DNA of 64,000 bases, taken from positions 103,967 through 167,966 of the forward strand of contig NZ_BBCP01000003.1 of assembly GCF_001316105.1 (NCBI RefSeq), read 5' to 3'. The notes beneath the pieces are model-generated. The model did not search any database and was not told where the DNA came from. It worked only from the letters and a program-made list of their open reading frames with translations. The translations under genes and the position numbers were made by a program. Source of the stretch: Thermogymnomonas acidicola JCM 13583. GTDB taxonomy: Archaea; Thermoplasmatota; Thermoplasmata; Thermoplasmatales; Thermoplasmataceae. Below are positions 10,482 to 22,077 of the stretch, piece by piece (the first letter of the stretch is position 1; each line of letters begins with the position of its first letter).

Positions 10482-11721
10482 TTATATCCAGTTCCTTCAC
10501 GAACCTCTCCACTGCGCTCCTGAACCTGGGGTGGCTTGCCCTGTCGGCCACTGAGGCTATGAAGCCCTCAGCCACCATGCTCTTGGCCTCCCCCCCCGCA
10601 GGTATGCCCCCCCTGGACCTCAGGTAGAAGACCTGCTCCTCGTCAAGGCTGCTGATGGCAGAGGCATGCTTGGACCTGGTGTCGTTGTTCTTTATCATGA
10701 GGCCTGGCTTGGAGTTTGCATAGCCCTCCTTGGAGAGGAGGAGTATCTTGGAGTCGTAGAAACCCGAGGACTTCTTTGCCACCTCCTCCAGGTCAACGTT
10801 CCCCCTGTGTATTGTCACGCTCTGCCCTGAAACTACGCCCCTCACCTGTATGTCAGATGTGGACCCTATACCGAGCTGGAAACTGCTGTCCCTGATGTCC
10901 ATCTTCTGGGTGCCTGCGCTGAAGCTTATCCCGTTGACCCTGAAGTCGCTGTAGTCGCCTGCCTGCTGGGACTCGTTGCTGAAGAGCACCTTGGCTGAAC
11001 CGTAGTTGATGTGGTAGATATTGAAGGCAGAGTACCTGTCCTGGAACGACTTCACGTATGTGATGTCCGTTGTCGTCTTCTCCTTCTCTTGGAGGTAGTT
11101 GAACTCCACCTTGGAGCCCTGCCCCCCCATTATGAAGTATATGGTCTTGCCGTGTACACCGTCGCCCTGGCCTGTGCTCATGTCATGCTCAAAGAGCCTC
11201 AGGTTCGCGTCCCTGCCCACTATGACCACATTCTTCAGTGCATACGAGATGCGTGAGTCCCATTCGACGTGTATGTCGACCTGCGCAGTGGCGCCGTCGG
11301 CCACCTCTATGAAGTAGCCGTTCTGCCAGGCAGAGTTGATCAGGAACTCGATCTTGTCGTCCCCCCCGAACTTGTCAAAGACCTTTGCCCTCAGCGTCTC
11401 CAGGTGCTCCTCCATGGCACCGCGCATGTCCGTTATGATGACCCCCCCGGGCTGCACCTTCCCCACTGAGAAGTTCAGGCCGTACAGGGCCGCGTCCTCA
11501 CCGTCCTCACGGGTCGCAGTGGATAGCTGGGACGATGAGGCGTCCTGGTAGACCAGTGCCTCGACCTCCCTCTTCCCTATCTCAACGTAGTCCTTTACCG
11601 TCGGGCTCTCCTTGTAGTCCCTCACCGGGGGGGCCCTGAGGAAGGCCAGGAAGGCATCCCTCCTGTACTCATATGCACTGTCGTTGAGCCTTGTCTTCAG
11701 TGTGTCCAGGTAGTTATCCAT
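10474..11721 (-). CDS. sufD: Fe-S assembly protein SufD
   Basis: Encodes 415 residues in one unbroken frame, the SufD partner of the SufBC2D scaffold. The C-terminal half is the beta-helix core with RNTVR-like sequence VTIHRGNVDLEEVAKKSSGF and the tail LDEEQVFYLRSRGGIPAGGEA. In relatives the tail reads SRGI and PAGEA, so the seven- and eight-base C runs at 10607-10613 and 10590-10597 each seem to add one Gly codon. It lies 3 bases after sufB and is translationally linked to sufS. Confidence 0.92.
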
Positions 11722-11724
11722 GTC

Positions 11725-13177
11725 TCATCCCACTGCGCCCAGCTTGTTCATCTCCAGCTTTATGAGCCTGTTCATCTCCACAGCAAACTCCATGGGTATT
11801 TCCTTCATGACGTCGTCAAGGAAGCCCAGCACTATCATGGAGCTTGCCTCGTCCTCGCTGAGGCCCCCCCTGGACCTCAGGTAGGTGAGCTCCTCCGTGC
11901 CTATCCTGCCCACCGTGGCCTCGTGCGCAAATGTAGCCGTTGGCTCGTAGATCTCATCGTGCGGGAAGGTGTAGGAAGTGCTCTCGTCGTTTATCAGGAG
12001 CGCATCGCACTGCACGTGTGCCTTGGAGTAGACAGCACCCTTGTTCATCCTCAGCAGGCCCCTGTATATGGCCTTACCGTCCTCTATGCTTATGCTCTTG
12101 GCCACTATCCTCGAACTGGTGTATGGGGCCAGGTGGAGGGCCTTCGCGCCCGTGTCCTTCACGGTGCCAGGGCCTGCAAGGGAGATGTTGAGGTTGTGCG
12201 TGCTTGAGTACGGGCCCCCTCAGGTACGATGACGGGTATATCATTGTGACTTTGGAGCCAAGGGAGCCGCCGACCCACTCCATCTGTGCGCCCTCGTCGA
12301 CCCATGCCCTCTTCGTAGGCATGTTGTAGACGCTCTTGGACCAGTTCTGGACGCTCGTGTACCTCACCTTCGAGTACTTCTTTGCGTATATCTCAACTAT
12401 GGCGCTGTGTAGCGAGTTCCTCTCGTACCTGGGTGCAGTGCACCCCTCTATGTAGTGAGCGGAGGCGCCCTCGTCCACGATAACAATCGTGTGCTCGAAC
12501 TGGCCCGTGGACTCGCCGTTCATCCTGAAGTAAGTCTGGAGTGGCAGGTCTATGTGCACACCCTTGGGAACGTAGAGGAATGAGCCACCGGACCAGACTG
12601 CACCGTTCAGTGCGGCGAACTTGTTGTCCGTGAACGGGACAGCCTTGCAGAAGTAGTCCTTCACAAGGTCAGGGTACTTCTTCACGGCCGAGTCTAGGTC
12701 CATGAAGACGACGCCCTTCTCCTCCCAGGTCTTCTTCAGGTGGTGGTAGACGCCCTCACTGTCGTACTGTGCCACTGAGCCCGCCAGGTACTTCTGCTCC
12801 ATCTCCGGTATACCGAGCTTCCTGAACGTCTCCTTTATCTGCTCTGGCACCTCGTCCCAGTTGTTCACCTTCCTGTCATCCGGCTTCGAATAGTACTCTA
12901 TGTTGTCCCAGTCGATGCCCGAGAGGTCTGGACCCCCCCAGGTGGGCACGGGCTTGGACTGGAAGATTTCAAAGGCCTTCAGCCTGAGCCTCCTCATCCA
13001 GTCCGGCTCCTTCTTTATCTCCGATATCTCCTCTACCACCTTCCTTGTCAGGCCCCCCCTGCCCGTAGAGTAAACAGGCTTCACGGGATCGCTGAACTCC
13101 CAGTCAGCGCCCTTTATGCTCTTCAGTTCCTCCAGCAGCCTCTCGATCTGCTCCTCCTTTGACACTTCAACTTCCAT
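11725..13177 (-). CDS. sufB: Fe-S assembly scaffold SufB, one frameshift
   Basis: Core scaffold subunit on which nascent Fe-S clusters form. Sequence landmarks are GIPEMEQKYLAGSVAQYDSE, FVPKG-like FLYVPKGVHIDLPLQTYFR, YIEGCTAPRYERNSLHSA with the conserved Cys, and the C-terminal half with LRSRGGLSEDEASSMIV. A single break near 12213-12220 (after SSYLRGP) splits it. The first 60 residues contain STGRGGLTRKVV, where relatives have RGL; again a seven-base run adds Gly. The ATG follows the sufC stop directly (TAAATG). About 480 residues after repair. Confidence 0.93.
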
Positions 13178-13931
13178 TTACGCCACACTCCTCAACCAGT
13201 CATAACCCTCTTCCTCGATCTTGAGGGAGAGCTCTTTATCGCCATCCTTCACGATCCTTCCATCTATAAGCACGTGAACGAACTCAGGTTCGATGTTCTT
13301 CAGTATCCTCTGGTAGTGAGTGATGATCAGGAAGCCCACGTCCTGGCTGTAGTACTCCCTTATCTCATCGGCCACCAGCTTGAGGGCATCAACGTCCAGG
13401 CCCGAGTCGATCTCGTCAAGCACCACTATCTTGGGCCTCAGTATTATCATCTGCAATATCTCGAACCTCTTCCTCTCGCCTCCGGAGAAGCCGTCGTTCA
13501 CGGCCCTTGAGAGGAAGCTCTCGTCTAGGCCGACCTTCTTCAGGTGTTTCTTCACGTTGTCAAAGAACTCGTTCACACCGGTCTTGTCCTCTGGGTGCAG
13601 CTGCTTGAATGCGGTCCTAAGGAACGTTGATATCTTGACGCCCGGAATCGATATGGGGTTCTGGAATGCCAGGAAGAGGCCTGCCCTTGCCCTCTCCTCG
13701 GGCGTTGCGTAAGTTATGTCCTTCCCGTCCAGCAGTATCTGCCCCCCCCAGTCACCTGGTAGCTCGGGTGACCGATCAGCACGCTGCCGAGGGTGGTCTT
13801 GCCGGCCCCCCCGTTGGCCCCCCCATGAGTGCGTGTATCTCGCCACCCCCCCTCACTGTCAGGTTAACTCCCTTGAGGATCTCTTTGTTTTCCACGGTCG
13901 CCCTGAGATCCCTGATGATCAGTTCGCTCAT
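13178..13931 (-). CDS. sufC: Fe-S assembly ATPase SufC, frameshifted at the Walker A motif
   Basis: ABC-type ATPase of the SufBC2D complex, about 250 residues. It starts MSELIIRDLRATVENKEIL. The Walker A region is garbled by two seven-base C runs at 13806-13812 and 13818-13824. The flanking residues show that MGPNGAGKT is intended. The second half is clean: FSGGERKRFEILQ (signature), VVLDEIDSGLDVDAL (Walker B) and ITHYQRIL (switch His). First gene of the suf operon. The start at 13931 faces the divergent sufR gene about 100 bases away. Confidence 0.92.
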
Positions 13932-13960
13932 CTTGATAGCACCAAATAGAGCATCAGTTA

Positions 13961-14021
13961 ACATATTTAAACACTTTGAAATGTCTAAAGTGACCAAAGT
14001 ATAAATACAAAGTTTGTATAC
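13961..14021. promoter_or_regulatory. Divergent sufC/sufR promoter region with two inverted repeats
   Basis: Between the divergent genes lie a minus-strand TATA (TTTAAATA, 13965-13972) for sufC and a plus-strand TATA (TATAAATA, 14000-14007) for sufR. Two inverted repeats overlap them. CACTTT and AAAGTG flank 9 bases at 13972-13992. GTATAAATAC and GTTTGTATAC flank AAA at 13999-14021, with 8 of 10 arm positions matching. The second covers the sufR TATA box, as expected for an autorepressor that also controls the suf operon. Confidence 0.6.
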
Positions 14022-14032
14022 ATTCCATGTAA

Positions 14033-14706
14033 ATGGACAACCAGGGATTCGAGGATTCGCTAACTACGCTGTTCGGCCTGTGAAGGCCGAGATACTGAGG
14101 GAGCTGAGCACCTCAGAGAGGAGCGCAGGCTCCCTATCGGAACTCCTGGGAATAAACAAGACAGCAGTGAAGGAACACCTGGAGACGCTTGAGAAGAAAG
14201 GCTACATAAGGTCCTACTTCAAACACCAGAGCTCCGGAAGGCCAGGCAAGTTCTATGAATTAACAGAGAAGGGAATGGAGCTCTTCCCCAAGAGGTATGC
14301 TGAGTTTTCTGCGCTCCTGCTCCAGGAGGTCGAGAGGGAGCTGGGGGGGCAGGAAAGGCTCAACGCCATACTCTCAAGGATGGCGGACAGGCTTGTTGAG
14401 AGCGTCGGGTGGAGCGGCAACCTGGATGAGGGGGGGACGACCAGGGAGGGCAAGATCAGAAAACTCGGAGAGTTCGTCTCGATGCTCAACAGGCTTGGCT
14501 ACTACGCCAGGCTGGAGATAGGCGAGGACTGCGTCAGGATAGTGAGGCACAACTGCATCTTTTACGAACTGGCGAAGGCGAGCAACAGGTTCATATGCAG
14601 TTCCCTAGAGAGGGAGGTAATATCCAAGGGCCTGAGCAGCAAGGCGAGGATAAGCGAGACCTTCTCTGACGGCGGAAAGAGGTGCGTTGTCGAGATCGAC
14701 CTATGA
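14033..14706 (+). CDS. sufR: SufR-like Fe-S-sensing repressor, one frameshift
   Basis: Encodes about 225 residues. The N-terminus is a winged helix (ILRELSTSERSAGSLSELLG, then the recognition segment INKTAVKEHLETLEKKGYI). The C-terminal third has HNCIFYELAKASNRFIC and GGKRCVVEI. These three Cys match the cluster ligands of SufR-type DeoR/ArsR-like repressors that bind an Fe-S cluster and control suf genes. A break lies near 14080, between MDNQGFEDSLTTLFG and VKAEILREL. The ATG at 14033 sits about 28 bases after its TATA, so it is leaderless. Divergent from sufCBDSU. Confidence 0.85.
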
Positions 14707-14714
14707 GCAGCCCA

Positions 14715-15319
14715 TTACTTCAGGACCTGTAAGAGTATAAGCGCATCTATCATGTACTGTATGGCGAAACCCGCCACAAGGAGTCCGAATATCCTGGTTA
14801 TCGCCTTAATGAGCCTCGGGCCCATCATGGTGGCTATCCGCACAGAGTAGTGGAAAAACAGGTAGACGAGTGCGAACAGTATGACGATGGAAACCAGGGT
14901 GAAGGCCTTGGTCACCACAGAGCCCTTCATGAGGATTATGACGAGGGAGATGGCACCAGGGCCAGCAAGCATGGGCGTGGCCAGTGGTACTATACCGACG
15001 TCCTCCACTGAGCTGCCGCCAGCCGATGGCGGTTTGTCTCCCTCCCTCACCATCTCTATCCCCATTATCAGTAGTATCAGGCCGCCAGAGATCTCAAGTG
15101 CTGCTATTGATATGCCGAAGAAGTAGATTATGTACACCCACAAGCGCGAAGAACACGAGGATGGCGGCACCGTAGAGTGAGGCCTCACGGCTCACGCTCT
15201 CCTTCTTTTCCGCGCTCAGTGTACCTGTCACGGCTACAAATATGACGAGACTCCCGAACGTCGATAACGACGAACAGCGGTATGAACACCTTCAGGAACT
15301 CTATGGTGGGGGATGCCAT
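14715..15319 (-). CDS. marC: MarC-family integral membrane protein, frameshifted
   Basis: About 200 residues with six hydrophobic segments. GISIAALEISGGLILLIMGIEM and VPLATPMLAGPGAISLVIIL are diagnostic of the MarC (UPF0056) family, whose function is unsettled. The N-terminal part (MASPTIEFLKVFIPLFVVI, then GSLVIFVAVTGTLSAEKKE) is recovered after a shift near 15260, with a second shift near 15140. ATTTAATC about 25 bases before the ATG at 15319 supports that start. Its 3' end lies 8 bases from the sufR stop, convergent. Confidence 0.82.
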
Positions 15320-15402
15320 GTCCGGGAGTTATCGCTGGTTAGGATTAAATGTTCCCAGATAATCGCAAAAACTTATGTACCTAAAGGTTTAGAGATAAAA
15401 CA

Positions 15403-15410
15403 TTTTAAAT
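15403..15410 (+). promoter_or_regulatory. TATA box of the sulfoquinovose synthase gene
   Basis: TTTTAAAT about 26 bases before the ATG at 15433; leaderless spacing. Confidence 0.5.
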
Positions 15411-15432
15411 TAGTAATGAATGGAGTTTCATC

Positions 15433-16654
15433 ATGAACGTCCTGATACTCGGTGTTGACGGTTACATAGGCTGGCCCCCCCTCGCACTGAGGCTCCTGAA
15501 AAGGGGGGCACATGGTATACGGTGTGGACAGTTTCTTTACCAGGAGGCGTGTGAAGGAGGTACATTCAGATTCCGTGCTGCCGATTGAGCCTTCAGCATA
15601 AGGAACAAGAAGCTGCACGCCAGGATGCAGAAGCAGGTCACATTCTTCAGGGGGGGTGACGTGAGCGATGCCAAGTTCATGTACGACGTTGTTGAGGCCA
15701 GCAGGCCAGATGTCATCGTGCACCTTGCGGAGCAGAGGTCTGCACCGTACTCCATGATTGGCCTCAAGCAGGCGACCGAGACCATGGTGAAGAACATCGT
15801 GAGCACCCTGAACCTGATATACGCGGTGAAGGACATCGTGCCTGAGGCCCACATACTGAAGATGGGGGGGACAATGGGTGAATACGGCACCCCCAACATA
15901 GACATACCTGAGGGTTTCTTCGAGGTTGAATACAATGGAAGGAGGGACTACCTGCCGTTCCCCAAGTTCGCCAGTTCCTGGTACCACTGGACAAAAGTGC
16001 ACGACTCTAACAACCTCATGTTCGCGAGCAAGGTGTGGAACCTCTCAGTGACCGATGTGATGCAGGGGGGGTCGTATACGGCACGAGGACGCCAGAGATT
16101 GTCGAAACTGGCCTCTACACAAGGTTTGATGTGGACGAGGTGTTCGGCACCGCCCTCAACAGGTTCTGCGCGCAGGCAATTGCAAACCTGCCTATAACGC
16201 CCTACGGCAAAGGCGGGCAGACCAGAGGGTTCATATCCCTTGAAGACAGCGTGCAGTGCCTGACCCTCCTAGCGGAGAACCCCCCCCGGACAGGGGGGGA
16301 GAGTACAGGGTGTTCAACCAGTTTGACGAGCACTACTCCGTCCTCAAGCTCGCCACAATCGTGAAGGAAGTTTATGAGGAGGAGTTCGGAGGCATTGCGG
16401 AAATAAAGCACGTCGAGAACCCCAGGGTGGAGAAGGAGGAGCACTACTACAACCCTATCCATGAGAACCTGAAGAAGCTGGGCTTCAGGAGGACGAAGGA
16501 GCTGAGGGATGAGGTTGAGCTCATGCTCCAGGACCTATCACAGTTCAGGGACAAGATACTCTCGATGAGGGAGGTCATAGAGCCCAGGACGTTCTGGAAG
16601 GAGAGCAGGGGGGGCCTGGTTCAGGGGGGGGAGAAGGTGGTGGAGGAATCGTAG
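15433..16654 (+). CDS. agl3: UDP-sulfoquinovose synthase (SQD1/Agl3-like), frameshifted
   Basis: Short-chain dehydrogenase/epimerase-type enzyme that makes UDP-sulfoquinovose from UDP-glucose and sulfite. The family fingerprint is clear: VDGYIGWP in the NAD-binding loop, LAEQRSAPYSMIG, TMGEYGTPNIDIPEG (catalytic Thr), YHWTKVHDSNN (Tyr-x-x-x-Lys), VVYGTRTPEIVETGL, GKGGQTRGFISLEDSVQC and EYRVFNQFDEHYSV. In Sulfolobus the homologue Agl3 builds the sulfosugar of the S-layer N-glycan; in plants and bacteria SQD1/SqdB serve sulfolipid. Breaks occur near 15475-15505, 15600, 16066 and 16285-16300. The G run at 15864-15870 adds a Gly to KMGTMG. About 400 residues after repair. Confidence 0.9.
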
Positions 16655-17367
16655 CTCCTCCTGAGCACATCAAGGTAGCTCTCCTTTGTGCCAACACTTG
16701 CCCAGTCCTCCCTTTCCACTCTGACGTATGTGCAAGCCAGGCCCCCGCGTATGGCCTCGTCAATTGCAGGGGGGGTGAGCTCCTGCCTTCCCGCAAGCTT
16801 CGACCTTATTGATGTGGGCAGGACATAGACAGCGCACATGGCCAGTTTGCTCTTTGGGGGGGTGTGCGGCTTTTCCTCCACACCCGTCACCCTTTCGCCA
16901 TCCACAACCGCAACCCCGTACCTCCTCGGGTCGTCCACCTCCATGAGGCACAGGGCCATGTCAGCCCTTGAGCCTGCCTCCATCAGTGATGCCAGGGATC
17001 TAGTTTTCAGGAGGATGCCGTCGCCCGCGTTCAGGAGGAACTTGCTTCCCTTCACCCTGGAGAGGCCTATCCTGACAGCCTCCCCGTAACCTGTCTTTTC
17101 CCTCTGGAACACTATTTCGCACTCGGGGGGGAAGTTCCTGCTCACGTAGCTCTCTGTGCACGTATCGTTGGGATCGAGGACGCAGACAACGTGCTCACAA
17201 CCCACCTGGAGCATCCTCGTTATGACGCAGTCGATCATGGGCCTGAGGACGAGCCTGCCATCCCTCCTGTCGTACACCGGGAGGAGTTCCTTCCTGAGCT
17301 TACCGTCAAGGCCAGAGCGTGTCCCGAGGCCAGCCGCGGTCACCAGGCCGTACATGCTTCCCGTCAT
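16621..17367 (-). CDS. Sugar-1-phosphate nucleotidyltransferase (UTP-glucose-1-phosphate uridylyltransferase-like)
   Basis: Encodes 248 residues from MTGSMYGLVTAAGLGTRSG, with KELLPVYDR, GYGEAVRIG, LLNAGDGIL (metal-binding Asp) and VTGVEEKPH. This is the GalU/RfbA fold that activates glucose 1-phosphate with a nucleotide. TATTTTTAG about 25 bases upstream supports the start at 17367; an ATG 4 codons later is an alternative. It converges on the sulfoquinovose synthase gene and overlaps its 3' end by 34 bases. UDP-glucose is the substrate of that enzyme, so a joint pathway is a reasonable inference. Confidence 0.82.
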   Translation of the reverse strand: MTGSMYGLVTAAGLGTRSGLDGKLRKELLPVYDRRDGRLVLRPMIDCVITRMLQVGCEHVVCVLDPNDTCTESYVSRNFPPECEIVFQREKTGYGEAVRIGLSRVKGSKFLLNAGDGILLKTRSLASLMEAGSRADMALCLMEVDDPRRYGVAVVDGERVTGVEEKPHTPPKSKLAMCAVYVLPTSIRSKLAGRQELTPPAIDEAIRGGLACTYVRVEREDWASVGTKESYLDVLRRSYDSSTTFSPP

Positions 17368-17493
17368 GGGGGGGCACGACCTAAAAATAGCATGTGCCTG
17401 GCGGCATTGGAGAAGCACTTTCCCTGGCACCAAGTGGATGGGAGGTTTTGCGGAGGCCATTTCACTATGATAGGTGGTGCCCCATGTGGCTAT

Positions 17494-17502
17494 CTTTATA
17501 AT
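17494..17502 (+). promoter_or_regulatory. TATA box of pgk
   Basis: CTTTATAAT about 26 bases before the ATG at 17525. It drives the pgk-pfdA-ftsY group. Confidence 0.55.
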
Positions 17503-17524
17503 CGAACCGTGAGATCAAGGTAGC

Positions 17525-18776
17525 ATGGAAGGTTACGATGGCCAGTTCCTCACCATGGACGACTACGAGTTCGATGGCAGGCGGGTATACGTCAGGCTGG
17601 ACATTAACTCACCCATCAACCCCCATAACCGGCGAGATCATAGGTTCCTCGAGGTTCCGCTCCCATGTGGAGACTGTAAACCTCCTAAGGCACTCCAAGG
17701 TTGTCCTTGTAGGCACCAGAGCAGACCTGGGAAGGAGGACTTCACCTCGCTGAGGCAGCATGCCATGGAGATGCAGAGGGTTCTCGGCCGGAGGGTACAG
17801 TTCATCGACGAGCTATTCGGAGAGAGGGTGAGCAGGGAAGTCCTCTCTATGTCCGACGGAGACATAATCATGCTCGAGAACACCAGGTTCTATTCGGAGG
17901 AGGCCAACCTTGATACAGAGGATATCGAGGTCATGGAGAGGACCCATATCGTGCAGAACCTCTCGAAGCTCTTCGACTATTATGTGATAGACGCCTTTCC
18001 GGCCATACACAGGGCACAGACCTCGCTTGTTGGCTTCAGGAGGATCAGGCCAAACGTTGCGGGGAGGCTGATCCAGAGGGAGGTGTCCATGCTCGACAGG
18101 TTCCTGAGGAGCAGGGACAGGCCAAAGTACGCCATACTGGCAGGCGCGAAGATCGACGATTCCATAAAGGTGGCGAGGTCGTTCCTCAGGTCAGGCCTCG
18201 TTGACAGGGTCATCACCGGCGGCGTGGTCGCAAACGCTTTCCTCTGGGCGGCCGGCAGGCACATAGGGAAGAAGAACATGGAGTTCATAAAGAAAAACAA
18301 CAAGAACTATGAGGAGCTCCTCGAGACCTGCCGCTCGCTCCTTAGGGACTACGGCGACAGGATCGTGATGCCCGTGGACGGTGTCCTGAGCCCCTCAGGG
18401 AAGAGGCACATACTGACGGAACCGGTGCCCGATGACCAGATCCTGGCAGACATAGGCGTGGATACAATAGTGCAGTACTCCGAGATGGTTGCATCCGCAA
18501 GGGGGGGCATCTTCATGAACGGCCCCCATGGGAATGTACGAGATAGAGGAGTACTCCGCCGGCACCTTCGAGGTCTTCAGGGCTGTTGCCTCCAGCGACG
18601 GCATAACCGTGGCAGGTGGTGGGCACACACTGAGCGCTCTGGAAAAGCTGGGCGCAATCAACAGGATAACACATGCGTCCACGGGTGGTGGCGCACTGAT
18701 AAGCTATTTATCCGGTGAGAAAATGCCAGTACTGGAAGCGCTCAAGGAGAGCCGTGCAATTTTCAAGGGTAGGTGA
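17525..18776 (+). CDS. pgk: Phosphoglycerate kinase (archaeal type), frameshifted
   Basis: Interconverts 1,3-bisphosphoglycerate and 3-phosphoglycerate with ADP/ATP. Landmarks are VYVRLDINSPI, SSRFRSHVETV, HQSRPGKEDFTSL (the archaeal variant of the substrate loop), IIMLENTRFYSEE, AILAGAKIDDSIKV, IFMNGPMGMYE and the nucleotide loop TVAGGGHTLSALEK. Breaks lie in 17620-17720 (two shifts). Another lies at 18523-18527, where five C residues stand in place of four and turn NGPMGMYE into a shifted reading. The final residues run straight into pfdA. About 415 residues after repair. Confidence 0.93.
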
Positions 18777-18778
18777 AC

Positions 18779-19185
18779 ATGGCCGGGGAAGAGCAAGTCG
18801 ATGTGGCAGAGCAGATACAGTACATCAAGGGCCTCATAGACACAACGGAGGCACAGATACAGGTACTCAGCAGGGCGCTGGAAGACATGATCAGGGCAAG
18901 GTCGATCCTTGAGGATGCCAGCCTCAGGTCATCGAAGAGCCTGCGCGTATCCATAGGTGCCGGGATATATGTGGACGCTAAGCTCAACCTTGAGGAAAAG
19001 GTCATGGTGCCCATAGGCTCTGACACGTACATACAGGAGAGCGCAGAGGACGCCGTGAAGAGGCTGAAAAGCAACGAGGAGGAGGTAAAGGACAGCCTGG
19101 GCAGCTTTACGCCCAGAGGGATGAGCTCACGATAAGGTACAACAACCTCCTGGCCCTTGTGCAGGCATCCGCTCAGGGTAGATAG
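18779..19185 (+). CDS. pfdA: Prefoldin alpha subunit, one frameshift near the end
   Basis: About 135 residues. Two coiled-coil arms (DVAEQIQYIKGLIDTTEAQI and, after the shift, QLYAQRDELTIRYNNLLALV) flank the beta hairpin SLRVSIGAGIYVDAKLNLEEKVMVPIGSDTY typical of the archaeal alpha subunit. Prefoldin holds unfolded chains for the thermosome. The break is near 19101-19105. The ATG at 18779 lies 2 bases after the pgk stop; ftsY follows 2 bases after this gene. The pfdA-ftsY pairing is a common archaeal arrangement. Confidence 0.88.
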
Positions 19186-19187
19186 AG

Positions 19188-20078
19188 ATGTTTGATGGCC
19201 TCAGGAAGAAGTTTGCAGCACTCTTCGGCCGGGGCGGTGGCAGCGAGGAGGTAGTCAAGAGGGCAGAGGTGGAGGAGAAGATCCTGGAGATCCTCCTCGA
19301 GGCAGACGTCTCTCTGGAGACGGCGGAGAAGATCGTGAAGAGGATGGAGGAAAGGGTCAGGGCCATGGGCCGCAAGGTCGGCATGAACGACCTCAGGGAG
19401 GCCCTGCGTTCCGTCGTTGTCGAGATGCTCCAGGGCGCCAGGCCACCGGTGGACATAATGGAGCAGGCCAAGAAGCCATACGTGATCCTCTTCCTAGGCA
19501 TAAACGGCACAGGGAAGACAACGACCATAGGCAAGATGGCGCACCTCATCAAGAAGAGCGGCAGGAGGGTCGTGATAGCCGCAGGGGACACGTTCAGGGC
19601 AGGTGCCATAGAGCAGATAGCGATACTGGGGGGGAGCAGGTGGGCGTCAGCGTCATAAAGCACAGCTCTGGCGGTGACCCGGCTGCGGTGGCCTACGACG
19701 CAATAGAGCACGCTGCTTCCAGGGGGCATAGACTTCGTGCTCATAGATTCTGCAGGGAGGATGCAGACCAACAGGAACCTGATGGACGAGATGAAGAAGA
19801 TAAAGAGGGTGGCAAAGCCAGACCTCACCCTCCTGGTCATAGACGCCGTCGTTGGCCAGGACGCAGTGAACCAGGCCAGGGCCTTCGCAGAGGCTGTGGG
19901 ATTCGACGGCGTGATACTGACCAAGCTGGATACAGACGCACGCGGCGGTGCTGTCATAACGGTCGCAGAGGAGGTCGGCAAGCCCATATACTATCTAGGC
20001 GTGGGACAGGGCATGGACGACCTCATGCCCTTTGACCCTGTGTGGTACGCGAACAGGATAGTGCCGTCACCTGAGTGA
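19188..20078 (+). CDS. ftsY: Signal recognition particle receptor FtsY, frameshifted
   Basis: SRP-family GTPase at the membrane that receives SRP-ribosome complexes. A short charged N domain is followed by G1 GINGTGKTTT (residues about 104-113), DTFRAGAIEQ, G3 DSAGRMQTN, G4 TKLDTDARGG and the closing loop GVGQGMDDL. There is no long acidic A domain. Breaks lie in the GGGGGG run near 19628-19633 and in the GGGG stretch near 19722. The gene overlaps the convergent XRE regulator by 12 bases. Confidence 0.93.
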
Positions 20079-20755
20079 CGACATTATCTGCGACACTGTC
20101 TTGACGTCCAGGTCTGTGTTGAGAAGGGGGGGTATGTTCTCTATGTTGGCCAGCTTTATTGCCAGTTCGTCCACCCTGTCAGGCTGGATGTAGACAACCG
20201 CTGCGGCTTGAGTGGGTGCACCCTTATGGCAATCATTGGGCTCCTCCCCCCCATCTTGACGCCTGTGAAGAATATGATCCTCTGGCTTGACCAGCCGTAT
20301 ATTTTTGAGTATTCCGAGTATGAGAAGGAGAGTATGGCCTTGACCCCCCCGTCCAGGATCGTGTATCCCCCCCTGATGTACCTGTTGAGGCCCACGGAGG
20401 AGCAGTTGGTTCCGCTTATGAGCCTCATGACCCTCTCCAGGCTTATGTCATGGTTGTAGTCCTTTATGTCTATCAGGGCGTCGGAGGGCACTCCTGTGCT
20501 GTACCGCCTTATCACCGGGCCTCCCCCCCTGGCCTTGTCTATCTCTATGAGGGCGTTAACTATCTTCCTGATGGATGCGACACCCGGCGACTTCCTCCTG
20601 CCCTTCTCATAGTCGCTTATCACCGATGGCGTGATCTTGAGGTATTCCGAAAGCTCCAGCTGCGAGATCCTGAACTCTTCCCTCCACTTCTTTATGGTCT
20701 TGCCCGGGTTGTCGGACATCGTTATTTCTCCGGCTATTTTCTCCTCGAGCTCCAC
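20067..20755 (-). CDS. XRE-type helix-turn-helix regulator with archaeal C-terminal domain, one frameshift
   Basis: About 228 residues. An HTH of the Cro/XRE type occupies residues 20-75 (KKWREEFRISQLELSEYLKI, then TPSVISDYEKGRRKSPG). A roughly 140-residue domain of unknown ligand follows. The pattern matches the archaeal family of putative HTH-type regulators found once per genome in many euryarchaea. After a shift near 20200 the chain continues VVYIQPDRVDELAIKLANI and stops at 20067. The GTG at 20755 is supported by TTTTTAAATAA about 22 bases upstream. Confidence 0.8.
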
Positions 20756-20858
20756 GGATCGCTAAGAGCTTTATTATTTAAAAATTTGCCGTATGCAGAA
20801 TCGTCTTTTGACGATTCCAACACGCAGGCCATGGAAATGGCTGGACCCAACTGGAGGT

Positions 20859-22066
<1,208 letters not shown>

Positions 22067-22077
<11 letters not shown>

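Noticed and set aside
11011..11551. Plus-strand ORFs over sufD
   Set aside because: They are antisense shadows of an intact SufD frame with strong family similarity.
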